This document shows positions 13,101 to 21,543 of a DNA stretch of 64,000 nt, piece after piece. The position numbers were made by a program, and so were the translations under genes. The DNA comes from Nymphaea colorata (lineage: Eukaryota; Streptophyta; Magnoliopsida; Nymphaeales; Nymphaeaceae), in the NCBI RefSeq assembly GCF_008831285.2, contig NC_045144.1:1674001-1738000 (forward strand), written 5' to 3'. How positions within the stretch are numbered: the first letter of the stretch is position 1; each line of letters starts with the position of its first letter. Under the pieces are notes generated by a model. It saw only the letters and a list, made by a program, of their open reading frames with translations. It searched no databases and was not told the origin of the DNA.

Positions 13101-13906
13101 CTGAAGTCATTTCGTAACACATGCAAAAACATGAGTTCTGAAGTCCTTTTGATGGTAGCAGAGCCCCTATCTACCACATGAAAATAGCAGCAGGGTAAAA
13201 TTTCGCCAATAAAAGTACAACGTTATGTTGTTTCCATGAATAATGAGACAAGATCATATATTCAAATCAAACAAAACATTTTATATGCTTGAGCCAACTT
13301 AGAGAACTGTATCTCTCACTGTTGGAGCCTATGGCAGACTCATCTGAACACCCTAGAAGATCAATTGCACTAGAATCTTTGCCCAATCTATAATCAATCC
13401 AATTTAATATTCTCAGGGTGACATTACAAATTTTCCCCTTTTTCAACATTAACATGATATGCTGTCCTTTGGTCATTTTTCAAACGTAATAAGCTTCCAC
13501 AATTTTTTTACTGTTAAGTGTAGAGGTCATCCCAAGTCACACGAACAACTAGAATGTCAAGAAAGAAAAATAGAAAAATGAAAGCTACCAGGACCTTTAA
13601 TCTCCACAGCAAGGCTGAGGATGGCATTATTGTAGCACCATGCTTAGGAGAACCTGCTGACATCATTTCGCTTGTTTCTGTTGGAAAGACAAAATTTTCA
13701 TCAAAATGCAGAACCTGCTTCTCCTGAACCTAAGATATGCCTTAGCATTAGATAAAACGCAATGCCATTTTTAAATGTAAGCAGTTTACCTAACATGACC
13801 AGTATGAAGATTGGGAAATAGTACGAAACTCAAGTATAACAGGCCTGCTGGCTGAGCGCCGGAGAAGAGGACTACTTGCAGGCGTCGTTACATTAGCTCC
13901 AAGCAT
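1187..13906 (-). CDS. EXS-domain (ERD1/XPR1/SYG1 family) membrane protein, exons 1-6, 3' part outside window
   Basis: Six exons read on the minus strand: 13825-13906 (start codon 13904-13906, beginning MLGANVTTPASSPLLRR), 13595 to about 13723, 8859-8897 (VLLFLLWGFICCK), 8619-8711 (contains RDLFLYEVFLYYNPMLLV), 8386-8502 (contains MMVWLWGINLWVF and NYAKIFDLD) and 1187-1282 (CATWMTIIVPTSMTAYLYLY). Exons 3 to 6 have GT/AG borders and join in phase 0, and the joined protein keeps the order of plant proteins called SPX and EXS domain-containing protein 1-like. Family knowledge: multi-pass Golgi or ER membrane proteins related to yeast Erd1 and to phosphate exporters of the XPR1 type. About 185 residues of an expected 450-480 are visible. 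Intron 2 (4.7 kb) and intron 5 (7.1 kb) are full of transposons. Odd point: I could not make the exon 1/exon 2 junction agree in phase; a TAG precedes the best donor (AG/GTAAAC near 13790), so exon 1 may carry a mutation or a sequencing error. Confidence 0.85.
1739..2553 (+). mobile_element. hAT-type transposon, left-end remnant
   Basis: Starts CTATGTAAC, the same kind of terminus as the complete MITE at 9168 (CTATGTCAC) and the remnant at 15420 (CTATGAAAC). The following 150 bases carry GTACC/GGTAC-like subterminal repeats and a GGTCAAAGTTGACC motif that recurs near 15,560. Two or three imperfect copies of an AACAAGCTCCACTC-type sequence follow at 2050-2260. No coding sequence is visible. 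It is interrupted on the right by copia sequence, and I could not find the matching right end. Confidence 0.4.
2554..2748 (-). mobile_element. Copia LTR, short, minus orientation
   Basis: On the minus strand this 195-bp segment begins TGTTGAATTAG and ends GGCTGTAACA, giving the TG...CA ends of an LTR. It is preceded on that strand by a polypurine tract (CTTGAGGGGGAG, 2749-2760) and by a few codons typical of a copia pol tail (2761-2781). The rest of that element is missing: at about 2782 it joins head-on to a plus-strand copia fragment of another family. It is probably a 3' LTR left after rearrangement. Confidence 0.6.
2783..5302 (+). pseudogene. Copia pol: pre-integrase, integrase, reverse transcriptase (copy 1)
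   Basis: The frame is open from 2783, although an ATG-type start is lost. Order: GAG-pre-integrase zinc finger (RWHERLGH then CEVCQ), integrase core with the DDE acidic residues ([24 protein letters not shown]), linker, then copia RVT_2 reverse transcriptase with the [20 protein letters not shown] and QLDVKNAFLNG blocks and the YVDDM active site near 4,940. The integrase has RTDK where copy 2 has RTDN. The frame ends at 5302 because one base is missing in the CGCCGGATATT stretch near 5,272; copy 2 keeps CGCCCTGATATT. Retroelement polyprotein; not functional as read. Confidence 0.9.
5279..5910 (+). pseudogene. Copia RNase H, C-terminal part of pol (copy 1)
   Basis: Continuation of the polyprotein after the single-base frameshift. 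RNase H acidic residues are present in YSDADWAG, SSAEADYRA and YCDNKSA, and the conserved copia tail ADVLTK is near 5,810. The stop codon overlaps the polypurine tract AGCTTGAGGGGGAG that immediately precedes the LTR, as is usual for copia elements. The domain looks complete. Confidence 0.9.
5905..6191 (+). mobile_element. Copia 3' LTR (copy 1)
   Basis: Begins TGTTAAAATA just after the polypurine tract and ends GTGTTTCTACA; 287 bp. It aligns along its length with the 5' LTR at 52752-53036, sharing the GGGAACCGGGTCC block, CTCTCTCCTAGGGTTGCGG and the TTTTTCACCTC region. The five bases that follow (TGCAT) could be half of a target duplication, but the left end is lost so this cannot be tested here. 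Confidence 0.88.
6196..6947 (+). pseudogene. hAT transposase, C-terminal half
   Basis: Two broken pieces. 6196-6529 reads a helical region typical of plant hAT transposases (FRESCVKLLKVCVPLVKVLR, then RWTRQLHEPLHVAAYYLNPA). After a stop and a spacer that may be an intron (about 6670-6785), 6785-6947 encodes the hAT dimerisation domain (CPNLACFAIKVLSQ, then SGCERNWSVFQHIHSKKRN). Family role: cut-and-paste transposase; the dimerisation domain is its most conserved part. Stop codons and the missing N-terminal BED and catalytic regions make it inactive. Confidence 0.8.
7055..7405 (+). pseudogene. hAT transposase acidic C-terminal tail, frameshifted by a tandem duplication
   Basis: Reads LDPISLENFDDLEPWIEEE and continues into an Asp/Glu-rich tail ending at 7405. 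This kind of acidic extension follows the dimerisation domain in many plant hAT proteins. A 67-base direct duplication inside it (7148-7214 and 7216-7282, offset 68) shifts the frame by two. Confidence 0.6.
7148..7282 (+). repeat. 67-bp perfect tandem duplication (offset 68)
   Basis: The segment starting CCAGCTACAATATTTGATGA at 7148 is repeated without mismatch from 7216. One extra base (A) separates the copies. It lies in the coding tail of the hAT transposase. Confidence 0.95.
7613..8385. other. EXS intron 5, upstream part
   Basis: No coding match on either strand. It contains a short CA run at 8104-8115. The splice donor for EXS exon 5 (AAG/GTAGCA on the minus strand) closes it at 8385. 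Confidence 0.5.
9168..9515. mobile_element. Complete hAT-type MITE, 348 bp
   Basis: Termini CTATGTCAC and GTGACATAG are perfect inverted repeats. They are flanked by near-identical 8-base direct repeats, CCACTTGG (9160-9167) and CCACTTAG (9516-9523), the target duplication length of hAT transposons. The interior is AT-rich and non-coding with GGTGT/CACACC-like subterminal motifs. It lies in EXS intron 2. Confidence 0.8.
9524..11026. other. AT-rich intron sequence with simple repeats
   Basis: No gene recognised. A 22-base direct repeat (ATACGGCAAAATTATATATC plus TT) occurs at about 9655 and 10487. A GA microsatellite lies at about 10789-10815. The 9,900-10,080 stretch is pyrimidine-rich and could be an LTR relic, but there is no firm evidence. 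Confidence 0.4.
11061..11078. repeat. Perfect 18-bp palindrome near left terminus
   Basis: CGTGGTAAATTTACCACG lies 31 bases inside the left end of the Harbinger-like element. A related half site occurs near 11,165. It is possibly a subterminal transposase-binding site. Confidence 0.85.
11384..11893 (-). pseudogene. Captured fragment of a conserved plant secretory protein
   Basis: Read from the ATG at 11891-11893 (an upstream in-frame ATG exists at 12004, but that extension looks like 5' UTR). The first 115 or so residues show a signal-like hydrophobic segment, then YPLKLPFRSSDILPLLPRQM, DLLPSFVGAVSSPNSSVEWK and GACFYKNRAWMEFNNASG, ending GGGTLHI. I recognise this as the first exon of a conserved plant protein of unknown function that enters the secretory pathway. 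After GGGTLHI the expected protein stops and an unrelated 60-residue tail follows, either intron or a second source. It lies on the same strand as the EXS gene, inside its intron and inside a transposon. It is best seen as a transduplicated exon, not a working gene. Confidence 0.65.
12002..12480 (+). repeat. Purine-rich minisatellite (GAGAGAGGAGAGG units)
   Basis: Repeated GAGAGAGGAGAGG/AACGAGAGAGG/GAAGAGGC modules. A longer unit starting ATGGAAGTGAAAAAAGGGG occurs at about 12005, 12252 and 12321. The repetitive 246-residue minus-strand frame here is only the antisense of this array. Confidence 0.9.
12552..12577. repeat. Strong hairpin, 12-bp perfect stem
   Basis: CGAGCGGGTGAA, AG loop, TTCACCCGCTCG. 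It sits just inside the right terminus of the Harbinger-like element and shares its core with the next palindrome. Confidence 0.9.
12626..12657. repeat. Second hairpin, 15-bp stem with one mismatch
   Basis: GTACGGGCAGGTGAA, AG, TTCACCCGCCCGTAC. The core GGTGAAAGTTCACC matches the hairpin at 12552, giving two subterminal copies next to the right inverted repeat. Confidence 0.88.
12706..12880. repeat. 98-bp tandem duplication flanking the Harbinger-like element
   Basis: CAAGGGAAATACAGACCCAA at 12706 recurs as CAAGGGAAGTACAAACCCAA at 12804. Both are followed by GACTCACCTCCTTAAAA. The second copy keeps the uninterrupted insertion site of the transposon. Confidence 0.85.
12881..13594. other. EXS intron 2, part nearest exon 2
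   Basis: AT-rich; no coding match or repeat recognised. It ends at the EXS exon 2 donor (TTAAAG/GTCCTG on the minus strand). Confidence 0.4.
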
Positions 13907-14663
13907 AGGTTGATATATTAGTAATGATGCCTTCTCAATGTGGGTGGAACCAATCCCTCCTATGACAGTCCATATAAAAACAAGTTAAAAACAGAGAATG
14001 AACATGCTCAAACAAATTTTGCTGAACTCGTTGAAGTTATGTATGCCAGTCATATATAAGGCCGGACACTGTCACTACATGCATTGTTTATTTCAGCAAT
14101 TTTCCTATGAATTCTTGCTAGACATATGCATGATAAGATAGAAAAGGCATGATGCTGTTAGCTTCATCTGTTAAAGTAAGCTTCCAAGGATGCAGAATTG
14201 TCTTATGAGTTAAAAGATCACTTAAGAGTCCTCATAAGACCATGATGGCAAACAGAGTTTCAAACTTAAACAGATGATACTGCTGTATGATTTAGTACTA
14301 TTCATCAGAAAAGTTTAGGACCTAGATGTCTGCAACTTTAGTAGCATGACTACACATTGTCGACAAAATGCTTCCACTGATTTGTGTTAGATCTTGGTGT
14401 ATTGAACTGTCTTCATTTAGAAAGAAGAAGACAAAAGAAGGAGATTTCCTCAGCAGTAAGGCTGACCAATCTAGGTATGCCTTATTCTTCTCAACAATAA
14501 GTTTATTTTTCACTGACTTCAGAATATGTAAAGAAACACAAAAATAACAGAACTCTGCCACCCATACACACGCAGGGCTATAAATACAAGATTTGGACCT
14601 AATTCAGATCCAAACTGAATACAAAAACAACATGTCTCATCCCTCCTTCAAGTTGTACATGCC
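13907..14663 (-). promoter_or_regulatory. Upstream region of the EXS gene
   Basis: Sequence upstream of the proposed start codon at 13906. It should contain the 5' UTR and promoter, but I see no diagnostic TATA box or transcription start and cannot define elements. Confidence 0.25.
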
Positions 14664-14671
14664 TCTAAACC

Positions 14672-15380
14672 CAATGTTATACAAGGCGTAGCGTATCGCG
14701 TATCGGTCGGGCCGACCTATATGCCGTATCGTAACGTATCGCAAGCGTAGCGTATCGTAAAATTAATTTTTTTATTTTAAAAAATATTTAAAATCAGAAA
14801 AAATAAAAAAAATCATTAAAAATCTGAAAAATGAACAAAAAATCAAGAAAAATGTATTCACATATAAAAAAGATCATCATACATAAGGAACATTCATGTG
14901 TATTAACAACACATTCAAAAATAAGAAATCACATATCAAAAATAACATAATAAGCATCCATCACAATTTTAAACTTAAAAATTTTATAGAATCTTAGGAC
15001 TTAGAGCCTTAGGACTTGGAATTTTAGGTCTTAGATTACATCACAATTTTGTAAGTTCAAAACATATAGTTATCATCTTTCATGATTCGACAATAATATC
15101 TCCCAAACCGATGAATCCTCGGTTATTTTTTATGAAAATGGGCAAAATCTCTCCCTCCTATGTCTCTTGGAGTCTTTAAGTACAAGAAGAGAGAGAGGGA
15201 AGAGTGTTTAAACTTTAAAAAATAAAGAACTTTGTGTTTTAACCTGTATCGTACGATACGGGGGTGTATCACCCGCATAGTACGATACCAGGGTGTATCG
15301 ATACGCTTACGATATACGAGGCATACCGTATAGGTTTTCTAAACTTATACGATATGTATCCTACGATACAGATAACATTG
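14672..15380. mobile_element. Complete non-autonomous hAT element, 709 bp
   Basis: Inverted termini CAATGTTAT and ATAACATTG are flanked by identical 8-base duplications TCTAAACC (14664-14671 and 15381-15388). Many GTATCG/CGATAC motifs cluster in the first 90 and last 140 bases, as expected for transposase-binding subterminal repeats. The centre is AT-rich and non-coding. Its left end resembles the right end of the hAT transposase remnant at about 7612, so that transposase family is the likely mobiliser. Confidence 0.88.
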
Positions 15381-15419
15381 TCTAAACCATGAACAAACCC
15401 ACCTTTGAGCTATGAAACA

Positions 15420-15850
15420 TTGGTGCACCTCAAATGGTGGCATACCAGTGTCGACAAGGGTGTTGGTACAGGTGCACACTTCGACTCAGTCCAGACACGT
15501 GTCAACCGTGCTGGGTGCGTCAATGCAGCCAACACCGTGTCCGACCATTTTTGGGACCAGGTCAAAGTTGACCGAGTCCATTTTGGTTTAAGATTTAGCT
15601 TTTTCTTTTCACCATGCATATACACAGTGAATAATGAAAAGCAGCCTTTGACCAAACAAAGGCTGCTCTCGTGCACTTCTGGAGAACTCTCTAGCAGAGA
15701 ATGCACAGAGACTTCTCCTGCAAGCAGCTAACATTTCCGGCAAAGGGAGTTGTCTTCAGTAGATGGCAGATGCACTTTCCCTTTTATTTCTGGAAAACCC
15801 CAATTTATCCAGCGGCTTCCACATTTTCTCCGGTGACAGATAAGTAGATC
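15420..15850 (+). mobile_element. hAT-type left-end remnant
   Basis: Starts CTATGAAAC and contains paired GTGTTGG/CCAACAC motifs plus GGTCAAAGTTGACC, as in the remnant at 1739. No transposase exons or right end were found. It starts only 32 bases right of the complete hAT element. Confidence 0.4.
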
Positions 15851-17097
15851 TTCGTTTTTTATCATTTTATGATGTCCTTTTCCTCTAGTCTTCTACGTAC
15901 TAAATGTTGCCTGTTTTGACGCTGGCAAGATTGTGCATTTGATTTTATGCTGGTAGTGTGGGATAGATGAACATGTCATATTTTTCGTCTTGCTGAACTT
16001 TGCAGCCCATTATTTGATTTCTACTTCATCTTTGCCGATTTTTGCTCTTTGAATAGTCAAGTGACGATTTCATTCGCGTGGAAGCTGAAATACTACCACA
16101 GATTCGACATGAAGAATAGACCCGCCCATTAGAAACTAAATTCGTCCTTGTTGGGAGGTAACTGCACTAGAGTTGGGCATTTGCACAACCCAAGTAAGCA
16201 GCACCCAAATATACTTCCCAATCATTCTCTCCATAGTTAAATCGAGCAGGAAAAATGCAAATCGACAAACTAAGTTTCCTCAGAAATGACCATAAGTTAG
16301 CCATCCGGGAACAAGATACTGACAAAAAAAATGCATATCTTTAGCCAGGAAGGGAAAAAAATGCAACGACAACCCTGGTCATATCAAAGAATCATCGCTC
16401 AAGGTATTCAGATTTGGATGTGTTACAAGAAGCAGGTATTCAGATTTGGATATATTCAACAAGAAGAAACTAGCAATGTCCAACACCCATCACCAAATCG
16501 CAATTTAAATGGCATGAATCATCGAGAAGAGAGAGAGAGAGAGCAGACATGTACCCGTACTACATCCGATGCAACTGGCCGTGCTTCTTCCTTCACAGAG
16601 AGAGAGGGAGGGAAAGGCGAACCGTTTTTGGAGTTCCCTTCCGGCTAACGCTCGGTTTGTGCTCTTGGAACAAGGCTGCTGCTGCTCTTTGCCACGTTTT
16701 GTGTGTTTTTATTTTACCGTGCGCTACCTGCATACATTGCTTCTCCATTCGAGCAGCTGGACTTGATTTTAAAATTGTTTTCTTACTCCTCGAGGACGGA
16801 AAAAACAGGTGAATTTCGTTGATATAATCGTTACTGTTGGCGGTGTGCAGTAACAGCAATGATTTTGACTTCAATTATACGATTTAAGAACGTGTCGCAC
16901 ACTTGACTTAGTGCGTAAGACCCCGCCAGACTCGTTATAAATCTATTGCTGCCGATAGTTACCTGCCAAACGCGGAAAAATGTCATGATATTCCAGCGTA
17001 AAATTTTGAAGGTGAATGCTTTCGGAAACGAACGGCATAGTTGGTGGGCATGGGATCGTGTGGATGGTGCGTCTTAGTTCAAGGGGTTCCGCTAGGC
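15851..17097. other. Intergenic sequence, nothing recognised
   Basis: Short open frames at 16331-16812 overlap one another on both strands and show no family resemblance. A short GA run lies at about 16527-16541. I see no supported gene. Confidence 0.35.
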
Positions 17098-17935
17098 AAA
17101 GAAAATGGAGGGCCTTTGTGCTCATCCGGGTGATGGATAACCTCTGGTTAACCTACAAAACTTTTGGAAACGAGCATAGACATGTTTTAAGGAAGGTTAT
17201 GACCGGTCATCCATTGGAATCCAGATGGATATTTTGCTAACCCATCCAAACTTTCGGTTCACATGCTGCGGAACATAATATTCACACTTTGATTTTGACG
17301 TTGCCAAAAGCTCAGTATTATAACTTTTTTTTTTAATAAAAGTTTTGAAAATTGTAAGTTGGGTGAAGGAGGGGAAGCATGAAAGGAGAAATTCAACTTT
17401 TTATTGTAAGAAGCTCGTTCATTTAAAATGAAAAATTCATCTTTCGTTGAATTTTGTCATCACTCACACTTTGTATTCGCCCCATCATAACTTATCTTTC
17501 TTTTCCATTGTGTTACTATTTTTTTCTTTATTATATTATTTGGAGCAACTGACTGTGAGTTTATTATTCAAAAAAAAAAATGATTATAAAGGACACTTGG
17601 CAAAAAACTACTCCAACTATTTAAAAAAAAAATCATCCAACCTGTGTTCTTCTTCTCTTGTATTAAATTTGAGAAAGTAAATAAAAAAGTTCGACAAATA
17701 TCTTTTAAAACCATTTCATCTTCTTGCTTATTGAATCAAACAAATCTTGTAAGTAATTGTAAACAGGAGGACGTTTGAGTCGGTATACAAAATATTTTAA
17801 AATGCATTTGGCGAAAGTTAAAGTTGGGGTGGCACTTCTTCGGAGTGGGTATACAAAATATTTCACAATGCATTTAAAGGTTAACATCGAATAACTTACT
17901 ACCCCACTATTATTCTTATTATTATCTACAAAACG
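17098..17935 (+). repeat. Dispersed repeat of unknown class, copy 1
   Basis: About 840 bp from the AAAATGGAGGGCCTTTG block to ATCTACAAA. It is found again in inverted orientation at 45955-46845 and in part at 44231-44505. All three copies end at ATCTACAAA. There is no coding capacity and I found no terminal inverted repeats. It may be a non-autonomous transposon of unknown type. Confidence 0.8.
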
Positions 17936-18929
17936 GTACGGTTTTCCTCGTCTTTATTCATCTGTTTATTAGAAAGAAATTTTTTATTAAGCATGATGAT
18001 ATGTATCCTGACCACTACTTTCTCTTCTCAGCTGGACAAGATTCTCGTCTCCAATCTTTCAGCTAAGTAAAAAAACCATATTCAAGAGTGGGATATCAAA
18101 CTCCAAAATACAGATATATCCAAACTCTAGGTTGCAACCTTGACACCTGAGGCGGCTTCAATTCCAATACCCAAGCTGAAGATTGTGAGTAGGATTCGGA
18201 CACAACACCATGCGTATATTAGCTGTACTTAGGAAATAGATCTAACAACATTTTCTTCTATGATTTTCTTTCAACTCATTCTTTTCTCATGTAGTTACAA
18301 GCTTCCAGATGACCACCCTCTTCTAAAAGGGGTGGCAGCCACACTGAATACAATCTTCATCTCTTATTTGATAGTTTCATTCTTGAATTGATCGCTTAAC
18401 TCACCAAAACGCTTCGAAAAGCTGCAGTTGGACAAAAGCAAACTGGCTGAAGGCGGGGCTTAGATAAATTAAAGAAAGATTGTATATGATAACAAGTAAT
18501 TTCTGATGAGAATGATCTCAGGGCGTTTTCCTTGATCTTTGTCTGATGAAGGTACTTTCAATTCTACGTGTTGTGATGGTTCTTGTCTAGCTTGTGTATT
18601 CTGATTTTTGTCGATGGGTGGTCAGCATGTGACCATGGAATTCATGACATTTATAATATTAAAAATACATGTTTTAATCTAATTTGTAAGTCGTCACTAA
18701 TTTGTAATTTTTATTATTATTCTAGCTGCTGCTTTTGTCAGTAACAAGCCCTAATTTGCAGAGACTATGCCACGATAATCAGGGAGAGGACGACAATCAA
18801 GGAGAGGATAACACCAATGCTACGTCATTCAAAACTGAAGGATCTTCTCTTGATAAGCCAAGATCCATTTCTAAAACAGTCTCCTGTAATCTTGCCTTAG
18901 TCTATCCAGATCCTAAAATCATGGATCTC
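17936..18929. other. Intergenic sequence, nothing recognised
   Basis: No coding match. The 69-codon frame at 18735 has no recognisable motif and is probably chance or part of the LTR piece that follows. Confidence 0.35.
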
Positions 18930-19090
18930 AACTGTACACAGTGACTATAAATACTTGTATTCTCTCTTGGTTGATGTATTGAAGTATAGAGAGAATAGTT
19001 GGTGTGGACGTAGGCTTTGTTTAGCCGAACCACGTTATCCTGTGTGTCATTCTCTTCCTCTCCTCTCTTCCCCTAGTATGGTTTAAATTC
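18930..19090 (+). mobile_element. Copia-type LTR fragment
   Basis: TATAAATAC followed by GTGGACGTAGGC, CCGAACCACGTTATCC and a CT-rich tail. This is the promoter and start region seen in many plant copia LTRs. Ends and internal region were not identified. Confidence 0.5.
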
Positions 19091-19591
19091 TTTAACTCAC
19101 TTAATAGAGACGGCTAATTAATTCAAACACTAAAACAAACCTAAAGTGACTGAAACTGCCATCGCAATAAGTGCCAGAAAATGGCTACGGCCTACATCAT
19201 TGCTAGTTTCAGTGACGGGATCTTTAGCACGGGAATTTTAGCCATCACAAGTTCTCAAGAGCGATGAAAAACTAGGTGCTAGCAATGGTTTTTACCATCA
19301 CTAATATTGGATAAGAGAAAGTTGGGTTTATGGAGAGAGGGTCTCTAACTTACCGGTTAGAGACCTTAGGGTTTTTAGTGTGTGGGGGAGGTGGTGGGTG
19401 GGTGGGGTGCTCGTTGGGCAAGGGATGGAGATGGACCTCGTTGTTTTGTTGGGCATAAGTCAGGTGAAGGTTGCTCATGTTGCAGCAGAATAGCATTCCA
19501 GATCTGATCTGTGTTTCCTTCGCAAGTTTACCAGTGGCATCTCCAGGATGAGCACGCAAACGTCAAGAGGCAGCTGCAGCAATGACAGAGA

Positions 19592-19900
19592 AGAAGAAGA
19601 AGAACAAGAACAAGAACAAGACAAAAGCAGGAAGAAAGTTAGCCAGGTTTGCTTCTTGTGAGGCACCGACTAGGGCAATCAAATGTTAACCCTAAATCGT
19701 GAAGTGCTGAAGAACAAGACAGAAGCATGAAGAAAGTTAGCCAGGTATGCTTCTGTGAGGCACCGACTGGGGCAATCAAATGTTAACCCTAAATCATGAA
19801 GTGCTGAAGAACAAGAACAAGACAAAAGCAGGAAGAAAGTTACCTAGGTTTGCTTCTATGAGGCACCGACTTGGGCAATCAAATGTTAACCCTAAATCAT
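19592..19900 (-). repeat. Three tandem ~100-bp repeats within an LTR
   Basis: Units start at about 19592, 19701 and 19798, each with AGAAAGTTA, GTGAGGCACCGACT or a close variant, and AATCAAATGTTAACCCTAAA. The last unit ends at 19900, next to a minus-strand TATA box. Confidence 0.88.
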
Positions 19901-19912
19901 GAAGTGTTGGGC

Positions 19913-19920
19913 ATATATAA
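19913..19920 (-). promoter_or_regulatory. LTR TATA box
   Basis: TTATATAT on the minus strand, about 195 bases into the LTR. Positional evidence only. Confidence 0.4.
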
Positions 19921-20348
19921 GCCGCGTTTTCCCAAAGCCTAACGAACGGTTAGGGCCCATGAGAGATTATGGAAGAGAAACAGGTAATGTAAATTTTAGA
20001 TTTTATTTAATAAAATCTTTATTTGAAAACAATTTGCAAGTTGATCTCGTTACTACGAGTAAGCCCTCTCGCAATTACGAGATGAAGGGATAAGGCTCAA
20101 GGCCAATATCCAACATCACTCACTTGGCCGTGAGACTGCCAGTTTGGTTCCACTATGTGTGAGTTTCCTTAATCTTTAGTTATATGATTTTACATAATTG
20201 GTTTATCCATCATAACTTGAAATTTGTTCTAGGTTTATAGCAATGTTTTCCTTTCAACGGCTTTCCATCGCAACCTTTTAAATATATCTTAGCCTCATAT
20301 GGGCTACATGCTTCGTAAACAGATCTTTAGTTATTCTCTTAGTTAAAG

Positions 20349-21265
20349 GATTAGCTTACCATATCATTTGTAGGCATGTAATCAACTGAGATTTCTTTTT
20401 TCTCAATCATTTCATGAACATAATGGTATTTCACCATTATATGTTTACTCTTTGAGCTAACAACTCTATTTTTCATAAGAGATATCGCTGCCTGATTATC
20501 ACAGTATAGTTGAACTGGTTCATGATCAAGATCTAACTTCAAGTCTTGCAGGAGCCAATTTATCCAGATAGCAAAAGGTGGTTATGATATTACATGCTAC
20601 ATACTCTACTTCTTGTGTGTGATGAGCAACACATCCTTGTTTCCTACATGACCAGGTTATCACTCCACCTCCAAAGAGAAATACATATCCAAATGTGGAC
20701 TTATTGTCGTCTCTACAGCCAGTAAAATTTGCATCAGAATAGCCAACTAGAGTTATCTCATAAGCTTGGTAGGACAATTTCAGTTCTTTCATTCCTTTAA
20801 TATACCAAAAAATTCTTTTAATTGTTTGTCAATGACGCCAACCATAATTACTTTGGTAGTAGCTCACAAGACCAATTAGGAAAGCTTATGTCCGGTCTGG
20901 TGCATAGTATTAGATACATTAAACTGCCAAGAGCCTGTGCATATAGAACATTTAATTTATGTTGTCCTTCACTAGGACAATCACTTCTACTTAGATTTAT
21001 TCATTTAGCTATGGAAGTTCCAATAGGTTTGCAATCTTGCATTTGGAACTTCTTTACGATATAATCAATATATCGTTCTTGGCTTAAACTCAAAATTTTC
21101 GAGTCAATATCTCGAGTAATCAGTATTCCTAGTATATAGGTTGCTTCATCCATGTCTTTCATTTCAAAGTTATCATTCAGCTAAGTCTTTGTTTTAAGTA
21201 TCATATTGTTATCATTTCCAGTCAATAAAATGTAATCAACATTATTGATAGGATGCAAAAGAGAC
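20349..21265 (-). pseudogene. Copia pol, reverse transcriptase end and RNase H, decayed
   Basis: From high to low coordinate: a degenerate active-site block (NNVDYILLTGND, normally YVDD), EMKDMDEATYILGI, SRSDCPSEG, MYLMLCTRPDISY, then RNase H blocks GYSDANFTGCRDD, TQEVEYVA and YCDNQAAISLMKN. Several stops and frameshifts separate the pieces. The lineage differs from the copia copies at 2.8 and 52.7 kb. It is followed on the same strand by the probable LTR at 20115. Confidence 0.85.
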
Positions 21266-21543
21266 TCTCACTTTTCCAGTCATATACACAGTGGTATACA
21301 GTGGTCTAGCTGATATGCTACGTTCTATGTTTAGTGATGGCCATATTTGACCAATGTTTAATGGAAATGCAGATGTTCACATCCTTAGGTGATGGCCATA
21401 TTTGACCAATCTAAAATGACACGCATCTTCCCCATTGATAACCCGATTTGCCTGCTTTCTTATGGACTGCAAATGAGCTTCAATGGCAGTGCACATGAAG
21501 CCACGTTCAATGTGATTGTGTATTATGTACATAATGTTCCTGG

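Larger units (their letters stand above)
19592..20115 (-). mobile_element. Probable 3' LTR of a minus-strand copia element
   Basis: On the minus strand it starts TGTTGGATATTGG after a purine tract (CCAAGTGAGTGA) downstream of the copia RNase H remnant. A TATA box (TTATATAT) at about 19913-19920 places the transcription start just before the tandem repeats. The downstream limit of the LTR is not defined. Confidence 0.5.

Noticed and set aside
8386-13906. EXS exons as a truncated pseudogene
   Set aside because: I first found no exon downstream of 8386, but the next exon in correct phase is at 1187-1282 beyond a 7.1-kb intron, so truncation is not supported.
19185-19310. Possible CACTA transposon subterminal sequence (GCTAGCA...CCATCAC motifs)
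   Set aside because: No CACTA terminus, target duplication or transposase found; too short to support.
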